From Anaerolinea sp. (lineage in GTDB: Bacteria; Chloroflexota; Anaerolineae; Anaerolineales; Anaerolineaceae), in the NCBI GenBank assembly GCA_029975055.1, contig JARKPU010000008.1:62001-126000 (forward strand): 64,000 bases of DNA. The letters are read 5' to 3'. Positions 1-7,656 of the stretch are shown here, in pieces. Within the stretch, counting starts at the first letter, position 1. Every line of letters begins with the position of its first letter. The translations under genes and the position numbers were made by a program. Under the pieces are notes generated by a model. It did no database searches, was not told the DNA's origin, and was given only the letters and a program-made list of their open reading frames with translations.

Positions 1-25
1 GCAAGGATAGACAGAATTTGCGCAT
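1..25 (-). CDS. 5' end of a leftward gene cut by the window edge
   Basis: An ATG at 23-25 (minus strand) opens MRKFCLSL before the window ends. An AGGAGG site (complement of 32-37) lies six bases upstream, so this is a well-formed translation start. The basic and hydrophobic residues would suit the beginning of a signal peptide, but eight codons are too few to name a product. A second in-frame-incompatible ATG at 28-30 sits too close to the ribosome site. Confidence 0.45.
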
Positions 26-59
26 CGCATCCCTCCTTTCACCGCGCAAAAGGATCGTG

Positions 60-105
60 TTTTTTTGTAAATCGTGGTGCAAGGCCCGCGATTTGCAGAA
101 GAAAA
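60..105. repeat. Dispersed palindromic element, copy A
   Basis: Imperfect hairpin: arm TGTAAATCGTGG pairs with CCGCGATTTGCA (11 of 12-13 positions), centre GCAAG, flanked by T-run and A-run. It belongs to the eight-copy family seen at 2624, 14512, 29430, 39672, 50336, 51482 and 52662. It lies in the leader of the leftward gene at the edge. Confidence 0.6.
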
Positions 106-122
106 AAGTGTTTGCGGCCAAT

Positions 123-155
123 AAAAAAGCGGGCAACCCGGCGTTGGCTGCCCGC
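123..155 (-). terminator. Terminator for the 242-2404 leftward gene group
   Basis: Read leftward, GCGGGCA (complement of 149-155) pairs with TGCCCGC (complement of 129-135) over a short loop and is followed by six T (complement of 123-128). It lies about 90 nt past the stop of the membrane protein at 242, as expected for the end of that transcript. Confidence 0.6.
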
Positions 156-163
156 TGATGGAG

Positions 164-221
164 TGTTCACATTGCTGAAGGCCGTACTATCGATTCATTT
201 ATAGCACGCCAAATGTGAACA
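164..221. repeat. 10-bp inverted repeat TGTTCACATT / AATGTGAACA
   Basis: Perfect 10-bp arms at 164-173 and 212-221 with a 38-nt spacer. It could be a weak stem or a protein-binding pair near the end of the leftward operon. No function is supported by sequence alone. Confidence 0.35.
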
Positions 222-241
222 TGCAAGGTAAATATTTTCTA

Positions 242-919
242 TCATCGCGCCCTCCGCCCGGCGGCGGGGCTGCGCGTGCGGCGCGCCCACATTTGCAGAC
301 CGATCAGCACCCAGCTCAAGCCCACCGGCAGCAGGAACCCGCCCGGGATATGCCTGAGCCCCCAAACGCTCAGCGCCAGGCCGAGCAGCGGGGCCAGGGC
401 CATCTGCGCCGCCTGCCAGGCCTGGAGTGCGCCTTCACGCCACAGCCGCCGGGCCATCATCCCCGCACCTGCCAGGTAAAGCAGCATGCCCAGCTCGGTG
501 CCCGCCACAAAACCGATCACCCAGGCAGCCTGCCCGAGGGCCTGCGGGCCAAGCCAGTAATCGGCCAGGTTGCCAAAGATGCCCAGCAGCAGCCCGGCCA
601 CCGTCAGCCGGTAACCCCAGCCGGCGGCCCGCCCGCTCGAAAGCAAACAGCAGGCCTGCAGCCCCAGCGCCCCCGCCAGCAAGAGCAGCAGCGCCGGCAG
701 AAAGGCGCGTCCGTAGGTTCGGTACACTTCTTCCGGCGAAGCAAAGGTGAAGGCTCCTTCCAGCAGGCGGGTGAGCGCCCGCGCCCACCCGGGGGCCAGG
801 GGCGCACTCCAGCTCTGGTTGTAGTAAGCCGCCGCCGCAAAGAGGGCGTCGCCGGCAGCCAGCACCCCGCCCCACATGGCCGCCAGCCCCGAATAGCGCA
901 GCCAGTTACGCACGTTCAT
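242..919 (-). CDS. Hypothetical multi-pass membrane protein
   Basis: 225 aa, starting MNVRNWLRYSG. It has about six hydrophobic stretches: an N-terminal segment, one near residue 70 rich in Leu/Ala, then segments at roughly 95-120, 125-150, 165-185 and 190-215, with a basic C-terminus. I do not recognise a family. The ATG overlaps the last 14 nt of the upstream PHP gene, so translation is probably coupled. A longer in-frame start exists inside the PHP gene, but its extra residues look like out-of-frame translation. It is last in a three-gene leftward group closed by the terminator at 123-155. Confidence 0.65.
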   Translation of the reverse strand: MNVRNWLRYSGLAAMWGGVLAAGDALFAAAAYYNQSWSAPLAPGWARALTRLLEGAFTFASPEEVYRTYGRAFLPALLLLLAGALGLQACCLLSSGRAAGWGYRLTVAGLLLGIFGNLADYWLGPQALGQAAWVIGFVAGTELGMLLYLAGAGMMARRLWREGALQAWQAAQMALAPLLGLALSVWGLRHIPGGFLLPVGLSWVLIGLQMWARRTRSPAAGRRAR

Positions 920-1832
920 CTTTTGATGATAAGGAGTCTGCCCTTTTTGGGCTTTTTGCCTCGCCGCGCTGAACTGCGCGCGCCGCCAGCGCGGCCAGCA
1001 TCGAGCGCGTGACCGCCTGGCTGCCCAGCCTGTCGAGCCCCGCCGGCCAGCCGTGCTCATCCGACCCGCCCGTGACGAGCAGGTCATAGCGCCGCGCCAG
1101 CCCCAAAAAGTGCTCGCGCGCAGCGGCATCCAGCCGGTGGTGGTAGATCTCCAGCCCGTCCAGGCCCATCTCCACCAGACGCCCCACGGCCTTCGCATCC
1201 AGCAAACCGCCGCGCCAGCGCACCAGGCTGGGGTGCGCCAGCACCGCCACGCCGCCCAGCGCGCGCAGCGCCTCAATGGCGCGGTCGATCGTCAGGCTGC
1301 AGACGGGCACGCCGTCGCGGTGAGAATCCAGCAGGCGCAGGCCCTCGCGGAAGTTGCGCGCGCAGCCCCTGGCCACGAGCGCATCAACCAGCGGCATCGC
1401 CCCGATGTAGCGCGGGTTCTGCGCCAGCACGTCGGCCAGGCTCACCGGGCAGCCCGCGCCCGCCAGCAGCTTGCAGCGCGCCTCGATCCGCCGCCGCATA
1501 TCCGCCAGAGCGGCCTGCTCCAGCTGCAGAAAGGCCGGCGAGTCGATATCGACGTAGTATCCCAGCAGGTCAATGTCGCTGTCGCAGGGCGGCGCGCCGC
1601 TCGCGTCCCAGCGGCAGGTCAGCTCCACCGCCGGGACGAGCGTCACCCCCAGGTTTGCGGCGATCTCGCGCACCTCGCGCGCGCCGCGCGCGTTATCGTG
1701 GTCGGTGATCGCCAGGGTATGGATTCCAAGCCTGGCGGCGTAGCCCACCAGCTCGGCAGGCGAAGCGCGCCCGTCGGAATAGTAGGTATGCGTATGCAGA
1801 TCAATAGCCGAAAGATCGGGAGATATCGGCAT
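906..1832 (-). CDS. PHP-domain phosphoesterase (RNase AM / nucleoside bisphosphate phosphatase type)
   Basis: 308 aa from MPISPDLSAID. PHP metal motifs are visible: HTHTYYSDG near the N-terminus, LAITDHDN about 35 residues later, VLAHPS in the last third, and GGSDEHG near the C-terminus. Order and length match the TrpH/YciV group of PHP proteins, which remove phosphate from 3',5'-nucleoside bisphosphates or trim RNA 5' ends with a trinuclear metal site. An alternative TTG start lies 24 nt upstream. The neighbouring 2H phosphoesterase also belongs to an RNA-end/nucleotide family, so a shared RNA-processing role is possible. The exact substrate is not shown by the sequence. Confidence 0.8.
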   Translation of the reverse strand: MPISPDLSAIDLHTHTYYSDGRASPAELVGYAARLGIHTLAITDHDNARGAREVREIAANLGVTLVPAVELTCRWDASGAPPCDSDIDLLGYYVDIDSPAFLQLEQAALADMRRRIEARCKLLAGAGCPVSLADVLAQNPRYIGAMPLVDALVARGCARNFREGLRLLDSHRDGVPVCSLTIDRAIEALRALGGVAVLAHPSLVRWRGGLLDAKAVGRLVEMGLDGLEIYHHRLDAAAREHFLGLARRYDLLVTGGSDEHGWPAGLDRLGSQAVTRSMLAALAARAVQRGEAKSPKRADSLSSKDERA

Positions 1833-1870
1833 GGCGAAACCCGCCCCTCCACGCAACCGCCGCCCCGCGG

Positions 1871-2404
1871 CTATGCCGCCCGGCCCAGGCGCAGGTAATC
1901 CTTCACCTGCCAGCGCCCGACCGGCTGCTGGACGATGAAAAACACCCGGTCCACCAGGAAGCGCGCCGGCTGCCAGGCCGCCCGGAAGGCCCCCAGCGCC
2001 TCTTGCAGCGCGTCTTGCTTCTCGAACATCCCGACGGCCAGGTGAGGCTTATAGGTGAAGGGCAGCGGCGTGACGTACTGCGGAAAGCGGCTTTCTAACG
2101 CTCCGCGCAGGCGCACCAGCGAACCGTCGTCTTCGGGCTGCAGCCACAGGCTCATCGGAATGCCCTGAAAAGCCTCCACCTGCTCCAGGCAGACCTCGAA
2201 AGGCGCAAACTCCGCCAGGCACTCGGCCAGCTCCAGGCTGAAGACCGGCCAGCGTTCCACCGGCAGGAAGGGCGGGTAAGTGAGCGTGATGTGCGGTGGA
2301 AAATTGGCTGAAAACCGGTCATAGCGCCGCCGCCAGACATCCAGGCTGTCGCACACGTCGGAAGGCGGAATAATCCCCAGGGCTGAACCAAAGGGGAATA
2401 ACAT
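1871..2404 (-). CDS. 2'-5' RNA ligase family (2H phosphoesterase) protein
   Basis: 177 aa, the usual size. The two 2H motifs are HITLTY near residue 39 and HLAVG near residue 122. The second is HxxVG-like rather than the canonical HxT, which may alter activity. Relatives are cyclic phosphodiesterases or RNA ligases acting on 2',3'-cyclic or 2'-5' ends. A TATAAT box sits exactly six bases before the ATG with no ribosome site, suggesting a leaderless mRNA. The PHP gene follows about 40 nt downstream in the same direction. Confidence 0.75.
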   Translation of the reverse strand: MLFPFGSALGIIPPSDVCDSLDVWRRRYDRFSANFPPHITLTYPPFLPVERWPVFSLELAECLAEFAPFEVCLEQVEAFQGIPMSLWLQPEDDGSLVRLRGALESRFPQYVTPLPFTYKPHLAVGMFEKQDALQEALGAFRAAWQPARFLVDRVFFIVQQPVGRWQVKDYLRLGRAA

Positions 2405-2410
2405 ACATAG

Positions 2411-2416
2411 ATTATA
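2411..2416 (-). promoter_or_regulatory. -10 box (TATAAT) of a leaderless start
   Basis: TATAAT on the minus strand, six bases before the ATG at 2404. The expected transcription start falls on or next to the start codon. Confidence 0.55.
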
Positions 2417-2547
2417 CAGTAGTGTGCAAAAACGACGCTCCGGTTGCCCGACCCGCCGGTTTTCTTTCGCCGGAACAGGCTGTTGCTGCTCAATGGGGAA
2501 CCGGTTGCGCGCGTGAAGATAACCCGAAATTACCCCCCAGCCGGAAC

Positions 2548-2576
2548 TTGTAAATCAAGATTAATTTTATTAGAAT
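2548..2576 (+). promoter_or_regulatory. Promoter for the S8 protease
   Basis: TTGTAA (2548-2553), 17-nt AT-rich spacer, TAGAAT (2571-2576). Transcription would start near 2583, giving a leader of about 375 nt before the protease ATG at 2960. Confidence 0.5.
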
Positions 2577-2959
2577 GATAGGCAATCAGTACGTCGGTGC
2601 ATCATCTAGATCGTGCGTTTCTTCTCCTGTAAATTGTGGGGCAAGTTAACAATTTACAGGAAAACAGAGACAATATCTGCATTCATGGAACGGGAAAGCC
2701 CCATGGCCGCCGCCTGGGGTATGCTCTACCCGAGCAGGGGGAGAATGGTTCCTACTCGCTGCCTGGCATGCCGTTTCCGATCCAGCCCATCCCGCCCCGG
2801 CGCCCGCCGCCGGGAATTTTCAACCCGTCGGCTCACAAGCTGAGAAGGAGGCCTCGAGCCAGGCCTGCCCCGGCTCATCACCCAGTAGATGATTTTCTTC
2901 CAGTTATTGCGCCGGCGCTCGCCGGTCAATGAATCCAGTGTTCAACCAAGGAGAATGGA
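2577..2959 (+). other. Long untranslated leader of the S8 protease
   Basis: Noncoding stretch with the palindromic element at 2624-2664 followed by GC-rich sequence with several possible stems, for example around GGGAAAGCCCC near 2692. I tried to match it to cyclic-di-GMP, cobalamin and ydaO riboswitch cores and could not. The short ORFs inside it do not look coding. Confidence 0.4.
2624..2664. repeat. Dispersed palindromic element, copy B
   Basis: Perfect 12-bp stem CCTGTAAATTGT (2626-2637) / ACAATTTACAGG (2649-2660) with an 11-nt loop GGGGCAAGTTA. One of the best-conserved copies. Confidence 0.75.
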
Positions 2960-5900
2960 ATGCGCAATAAAATCTTGACCGTAATCAGCCTGGTTGTCGT
3001 GCTGGCGATGCTGCTCGCCCCAACCGGCAGCACAGGCACCGTCGCCGCCAAGACTTTGCCGCCCGGCCGAACGCCTGAGAAGGTCCCACAGGCCATCAAA
3101 GACGCCTTCAAAGACGGCATGTCGCTGGATGAATTCCTGGCGCAGAACAAAGGGCCCATCCCGTGGGCGGTGATGCAGCTCATCGACGAGCCCGTCACCG
3201 TGGTGGTCGAGATGGAGCAGCCTTCGCTCATCGCCAGCATGACCGCCGCCGGTAAGTCACCACAGACGATGCTGGCATCGGCCCAGCGCAGCTACGCGCA
3301 GGGGTTGCTCGCCGCCCAGGCGCCGCTGGTGGCCGAAGTGCAGGCCCGCGGCGGCGTGGTGCTCGGGCAGTACACCAAGACGTATAACGGCGTGCTGGTG
3401 AAGGCCGCCGGCAAAGATATCGCCGCGCTGCGCAAGATCCCCGGCGTCAAGGCCGTGCACCGCGCCCCGGTTCACACCGCCGAGCTTGGCGCCAGCGTCC
3501 CGCTGATCAACGCCGATGACGTCTGGGCGCTTGGCCCCGGCGCCGACGGCACGGGCGTGACCATCGCCATCATCGACACCGGCATCGACTACACCCATGC
3601 CGCCTTCGGCGGGGTGGGCACGGCCGCCGCCTACGCCGCGAACGACCCGAACATCATCGAGCCGGGCTCCTTCCCAACCGCCAAGGTGATCGGCGGCTAC
3701 GACTTCGCCGGCACCGCCTACAATGCCAACATCGCCAGCTCGATCCCCGTGCCGGATGACGACCCGCTCGATGAAGCCGGGCACGGCTCGCACGTGGCCT
3801 CCATCGCCGCGGGCAACGCGGTGCCCGGATCGGTTGCTGCGGGCGTCGCCCCCGGCGCCAGCCTCTACGCGCTCAAGGTCTTCGGCGCGGCAGGCAGCAC
3901 CAATTTGGTGGTCAACGCCCTCGAATGGGCCATGGACCCCAACGGCGACGGCGACCTTTCGGACCATGTGGACGTGGTCAACATGTCGCTCGGCTCGCCC
4001 TGGGGCGCCGCCAGCCCCGATAACGCCGACGTGGTGGCCTCCAATATGGCCGTCGCGCTGGGCGTGGTGGTGGTGGCTTCGGCCGGCAACGAAGGCGATT
4101 CCTCCTACGTCACCGGCTCGCCCGCGGTGGCCGATAAGGCCATCTCGGTGGCCGCTTCTACCACCGGCTTCGTCACCTTGCCGACTGTCAAGTATGGCGC
4201 GGGCTCTTCCGTCCCCTACATGCCCGGCAATGCCTTCGACACAGCCATCACCGCCGAACTGGCCGACGTGGATGCCTTCGACGGGACCGGCACCGGCCTG
4301 CTGTGCGATAAAACCGCCATCACCCCCGCCGATGCCCTGGCCGGTAAAATCGCGCTCGTCCAGCGCGGCACGTGCGGCTTTGCGGTGAAGATCCAGAACG
4401 CCGACGACCTCGGCGCGTTGGGCGTCATCGTTTATAACAGCGCCATCGCCGCCAACGAATTCGTCAGCATGCTCACCGCCCCCGCCACCCTCCCGGCCGG
4501 GTTCACCATCCGCTCCTATGGGCTCGAACTCAAAGCCAACGCCGCCGGCACCACCGTCACGGTCGGCCCCGATTCGGAAGTAACCCTGTTTCCCTTCGGC
4601 AACGTCGATAACGTGGCCAGCTTCTCCAGCCGCGGCCCGCGCGGGTATGATTCCAAGCTCAAGCCCGAAGTCACCGCCCCGGGCGTCAACATCTATGCCG
4701 CCGCCATGGGCAGCGGCGACCTCGGCACCTCGCTGAGCGGCACCTCCATGGCCGCCCCGCATGTCGCCGGCGTGGCGGCCCTCCTCCTGGCCGCCCACCC
4801 CGGGTACACCCCGGAACAGGTCAAAGCCGCCATCATGAGCACCGCGGTTGACCTTGACCTCGCCGATGTGAATGCTTACCACGTCGTTCCGCGCACCGGC
4901 GCCGGGCGCGTGGATGCGCTGGCGGCCGTCACCACCACTTCGCTGGCCGCCGGCGACCCCGACCTGGTCAGCCTGAGCTGGGGCCTGGTGCAGGTGGGCG
5001 TGGAAGAAGACCCGTATATCGTCCCCGAGTCCAAGCTCGTGCGCCTCACCAACAACACCGGAGCGGATAAGACTTATAACATCAGCGTCACCTTCACCGA
5101 CCCGGCCGCCGGGGCAGGCGCCACGCTGATTGTGCCCGCCACCGTTAACGTGGCCAATGGCGCCACCGCCGGGGTGCCGGTGGTGTTGCAGCTCGACCCT
5201 GAACTGCTCCCGCTGCAAAACAGCGCTTCCAGCTATCCTGAAAACTTCGGCGTGATGGAAGAGTACTACGGCTTCATCACCTTCACACCGCAGGGCGGTG
5301 GCAATGCCGTGCGCCTGCCGTTCTACTTCGTCCCGCGCCCCTACACCACGCTGGTGGAGCAGCCCGGAGCCTACAAGAACGTGAGTATCCACGGCCCGGG
5401 CGTTGATTACGCCGCGGTGAATTTCCTCCAGACCGGCCCGAAGGAATCGAACCTGTGGATCTGGCCTGCCCTGGTGGTGGACCCCAACGAGCCGGGCATC
5501 TCGGATGAAGGCGACCTGCGCGCCGCCGGCATGGATTACTACTTCACCGACACCACTGAAGGCGATATCATCAGCGTGGCCATCGCCAATTACGGCCCGC
5601 TCCACGACCTGCAGCCCTACTTCGATGAGACCGACCTGTACATCGATACCGACCGCGACGGCGTGGATGACTGGGTGCTGTTCAACTACAACTTTGGCGA
5701 AGCCAACGGCGGCGACCCCACCAATGAGTGGGTCGTCCTGGCGGTTGATCTCGCCACCGGCGAAACCTACCTGGGCAGCCCCTACTACATCTTCGCCGAC
5801 TTCAACTCCGGCATCCAGGAGTGGTGGACCTATGCCATCAGCCCCGATCCGCTGGATTACACCTTCTTCAGCTACGACTCGGCCGGCAACCAGGACACCA

Positions 5901-6148
5901 CCCCCAAAGGTTCCTTCGTCTATGTGACCTCGCCGTTCGCCTGGGATATCAGCGATTACACCCCCGGCAATGGTGAGACCACCACCATCCTGGTGGGGGT
6001 TAGCTCACCGGCCAACTTCCTGCTCGAGCGGCCCAAGGGCGTGATCCTGTTCGACTACTACGGCAAACCCGGCATGGGCCAGGCTTACGTCATCACGTTG
6101 AATGCGTATGACGTGGGCAAGCTCTACATGCCGGTCATCGGCAAGTAA
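2960..6148 (+). CDS. Secreted subtilisin-like (S8) serine protease with PA insert
   Basis: 1062 aa. Signal peptide at residues 1-30 (MRNK, hydrophobic core, cleavage near VAA). An inhibitor-I9-like propeptide follows at about 60-170. The catalytic domain carries Asp206 in IIDTGID, His275 in GHGSH and Ser596 in SGTSMAAPH, so the triad is complete. A protease-associated (PA) domain with paired Cys (LLCDK, GTCGF) is inserted between His and Ser at about 430-520. The remaining ~400 residues look like beta-rich accessory domains, and the chain ends YMPVIGK. AAGGAG at 2948-2953 fixes the start. It probably degrades extracellular protein. A strong terminator follows at 6171. Confidence 0.95.
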   Translation: MRNKILTVISLVVVLAMLLAPTGSTGTVAAKTLPPGRTPEKVPQAIKDAFKDGMSLDEFLAQNKGPIPWAVMQLIDEPVTVVVEMEQPSLIASMTAAGKSPQTMLASAQRSYAQGLLAAQAPLVAEVQARGGVVLGQYTKTYNGVLVKAAGKDIAALRKIPGVKAVHRAPVHTAELGASVPLINADDVWALGPGADGTGVTIAIIDTGIDYTHAAFGGVGTAAAYAANDPNIIEPGSFPTAKVIGGYDFAGTAYNANIASSIPVPDDDPLDEAGHGSHVASIAAGNAVPGSVAAGVAPGASLYALKVFGAAGSTNLVVNALEWAMDPNGDGDLSDHVDVVNMSLGSPWGAASPDNADVVASNMAVALGVVVVASAGNEGDSSYVTGSPAVADKAISVAASTTGFVTLPTVKYGAGSSVPYMPGNAFDTAITAELADVDAFDGTGTGLLCDKTAITPADALAGKIALVQRGTCGFAVKIQNADDLGALGVIVYNSAIAANEFVSMLTAPATLPAGFTIRSYGLELKANAAGTTVTVGPDSEVTLFPFGNVDNVASFSSRGPRGYDSKLKPEVTAPGVNIYAAAMGSGDLGTSLSGTSMAAPHVAGVAALLLAAHPGYTPEQVKAAIMSTAVDLDLADVNAYHVVPRTGAGRVDALAAVTTTSLAAGDPDLVSLSWGLVQVGVEEDPYIVPESKLVRLTNNTGADKTYNISVTFTDPAAGAGATLIVPATVNVANGATAGVPVVLQLDPELLPLQNSASSYPENFGVMEEYYGFITFTPQGGGNAVRLPFYFVPRPYTTLVEQPGAYKNVSIHGPGVDYAAVNFLQTGPKESNLWIWPALVVDPNEPGISDEGDLRAAGMDYYFTDTTEGDIISVAIANYGPLHDLQPYFDETDLYIDTDRDGVDDWVLFNYNFGEANGGDPTNEWVVLAVDLATGETYLGSPYYIFADFNSGIQEWWTYAISPDPLDYTFFSYDSAGNQDTTPKGSFVYVTSPFAWDISDYTPGNGETTTILVGVSSPANFLLERPKGVILFDYYGKPGMGQAYVITLNAYDVGKLYMPVIGK

Positions 6149-6170
6149 CCCGTCCGTCTGCATCACCCTT

Positions 6171-6202
6171 CCCCTCCCCGCACCCCGGGGAGGGGTTTTT
6201 TT
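6171..6202 (+). terminator. Rho-independent terminator of the S8 protease
   Basis: Nine-bp perfect stem CCCCTCCCC (6171-6179) / GGGGAGGGG (6187-6195), then seven T. Confidence 0.85.
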
Positions 6203-6252
6203 CTTTCGAACGCCAAGCCCTCAAGATTGCGGCGATTCCACCCCCTCCCAAA

Positions 6253-6288
6253 CCCTCCCCCAAGATCGCTTCGATCTTGGGGGGAGGG
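6253..6288. repeat. GC-rich CCCTCCC-type hairpin
   Basis: Perfect 12-bp stem at 6257-6268 / 6272-6283 with loop CTT, extended by CCC/GGG around a small bulge. It has the homopyrimidine/homopurine style of the second repeat class seen at 11800, 24824, 36121, 36558 and 44128. Confidence 0.55.
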
Positions 6289-6395
6289 CCGCGGGTGCGC
6301 CCGCAGGGGCGGAGCAAAGGGTGGGGGTAGAGTCAGGCCCCGCCGCGATTTGGGGAGAAGGACCACGGGCAGGGGTGAACCCTTCCCGGTTATAA

Positions 6396-6401
6396 TAATA
6401 T
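6396..6401 (+). promoter_or_regulatory. -10-like boxes before hutI
   Basis: TATAAT at 6391-6396 and TAATAT at 6396-6401; the second ends seven bases before the ATG at 6409. No ribosome site is visible, so hutI is another leaderless candidate. Confidence 0.4.
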
Positions 6402-6408
6402 CCACCCT

Positions 6409-7656
6409 ATGCTCATCCACTCCGCCACTCAACTCCTCACCCTTGCGGGCGGCCCCCAGCGCGGATCGCAGCTCGGCAGCCTGGGCATCCTCGAAGGCGG
6501 CGCCGTCCTCATCCGCGATGGCCGCATCGCCGAGGTGGGCCCCACCGCCGAGCTGCGCGCCGCCTACCGCGCCGAGCCCGCCCTCGATGCCTCGGGGCGC
6601 GTCGTCATGCCCGGGTTTATAGACCCGCACACCCACCTCGTCTGGGCCGGCGACCGCGCCGCCGAGTTCGAGCTGCGCCGCCAGGGCAAAACCTACCTCG
6701 AGATCCTCGCCGGGGGCGGAGGCATCCTCTCCACCGTGCGCGCCACCCGCGCCGCTTCGCCCGAGGAATTGCTCGCGCAGACGCGCGCCCGCGCCGCCGC
6801 CATGCTGCGCTTCGGCACCACCACCGCCGAGGCCAAGACCGGCTACGGCCTCGAAACTACCGCCGAGCTGGCCCAGCTCGAAGCCCTTTTACGCCTGGAT
6901 GAAGAAGGCCCGCTCGAGGTCGTCCCCACCTTCCTCGGCGCGCATGCCATCGCTCCCGAATACGCTGGCAACCCGCAGGGTTACACCGGCCTGATCTGCG
7001 CCGAGATGCTCCCCGCCGTGCGCGCCTGGTGGCAGCAGCACGCCTCCGGCCGCCCGCTGCCTTTTGTGGATGTCTTCTGCGAGACGGGCGCCTTCAGCCT
7101 GGAGCAATCGCGCGCCATTCTCACCACGGCCCGCGCGCTGGGCTTCCCGCTCAAGATTCACGCCGACGAGTTCGATAACCTCGGCGGGGCCGGCCTGGCC
7201 GCCGAACTGGGCGCCGTATCGGCCGATCACCTCGTCAAGACTTCGCCCGATGAAATCCGCGCCCTGGCCCGTTCAGAGACGGCCGCCGTGGCCCTGCCCT
7301 GCACCCCCTTCGGCCTGGCCGAGGCCCACTACACCCCCGCGCAGGCCTTTCTGGCCGAGGGCGGGCTGCTGGCCATCGCCACCGACCTCAACCCCGGCAC
7401 GGCCTGGTGTGAGAGCATGCAGTTTGCCATCGCCCTGGCCTGCCGCTACCTGCGCCTCACCCCGGCCCAGGCGATTGCCGCCGCCACCATCAACGCCGCT
7501 GCCGCCCTGGGCCTGCAGGCGCGCCTCGGCTCGCTCGAGCCCGGCAAGCAGGCCGATCTGCTCATTCTCTCCGTGCCCGATTACCGCCACCTGGGCTACC
7601 GCTTCGGTGGCAACCTGGTCGAACGCGTCATCAAGCGCGGCGAGGTGGTGGTTTGA
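6409..7656 (+). CDS. hutI: Imidazolonepropionase
   Basis: 415 aa, normal family length. HutI opens the imidazolone ring to N-formimino-L-glutamate in histidine degradation. Visible metal and substrate motifs: DPHTHLVWAGDR after the N-terminal strand region, GGGGI loop (ILAGGGGIL), TFLGAHAI, KIHADEF and the late TDLNPGTA. The amidohydrolase C-terminus (PGKQADLLIL) is intact. No other hut genes are in this window, so the rest of the pathway must lie elsewhere. The stop codon overlaps the next ATG (TGATG), coupling it to the tubulin-like gene, an unexpected partner. Confidence 0.93.
   Translation: MLIHSATQLLTLAGGPQRGSQLGSLGILEGGAVLIRDGRIAEVGPTAELRAAYRAEPALDASGRVVMPGFIDPHTHLVWAGDRAAEFELRRQGKTYLEILAGGGGILSTVRATRAASPEELLAQTRARAAAMLRFGTTTAEAKTGYGLETTAELAQLEALLRLDEEGPLEVVPTFLGAHAIAPEYAGNPQGYTGLICAEMLPAVRAWWQQHASGRPLPFVDVFCETGAFSLEQSRAILTTARALGFPLKIHADEFDNLGGAGLAAELGAVSADHLVKTSPDEIRALARSETAAVALPCTPFGLAEAHYTPAQAFLAEGGLLAIATDLNPGTAWCESMQFAIALACRYLRLTPAQAIAAATINAAAALGLQARLGSLEPGKQADLLILSVPDYRHLGYRFGGNLVERVIKRGEVVV

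Noticed and set aside
2640..2950. Known riboswitch in the S8 leader
   Set aside because: No match by eye to cyclic-di-GMP, cobalamin or ydaO cores; left as an unnamed leader.
3257..5605. 782-aa open frame on the minus strand across the S8 protease
   Set aside because: Shadow of a high-GC gene: low-complexity Gly/Ala/Val/His-rich sequence with no motifs, while the plus strand has the full catalytic triad.
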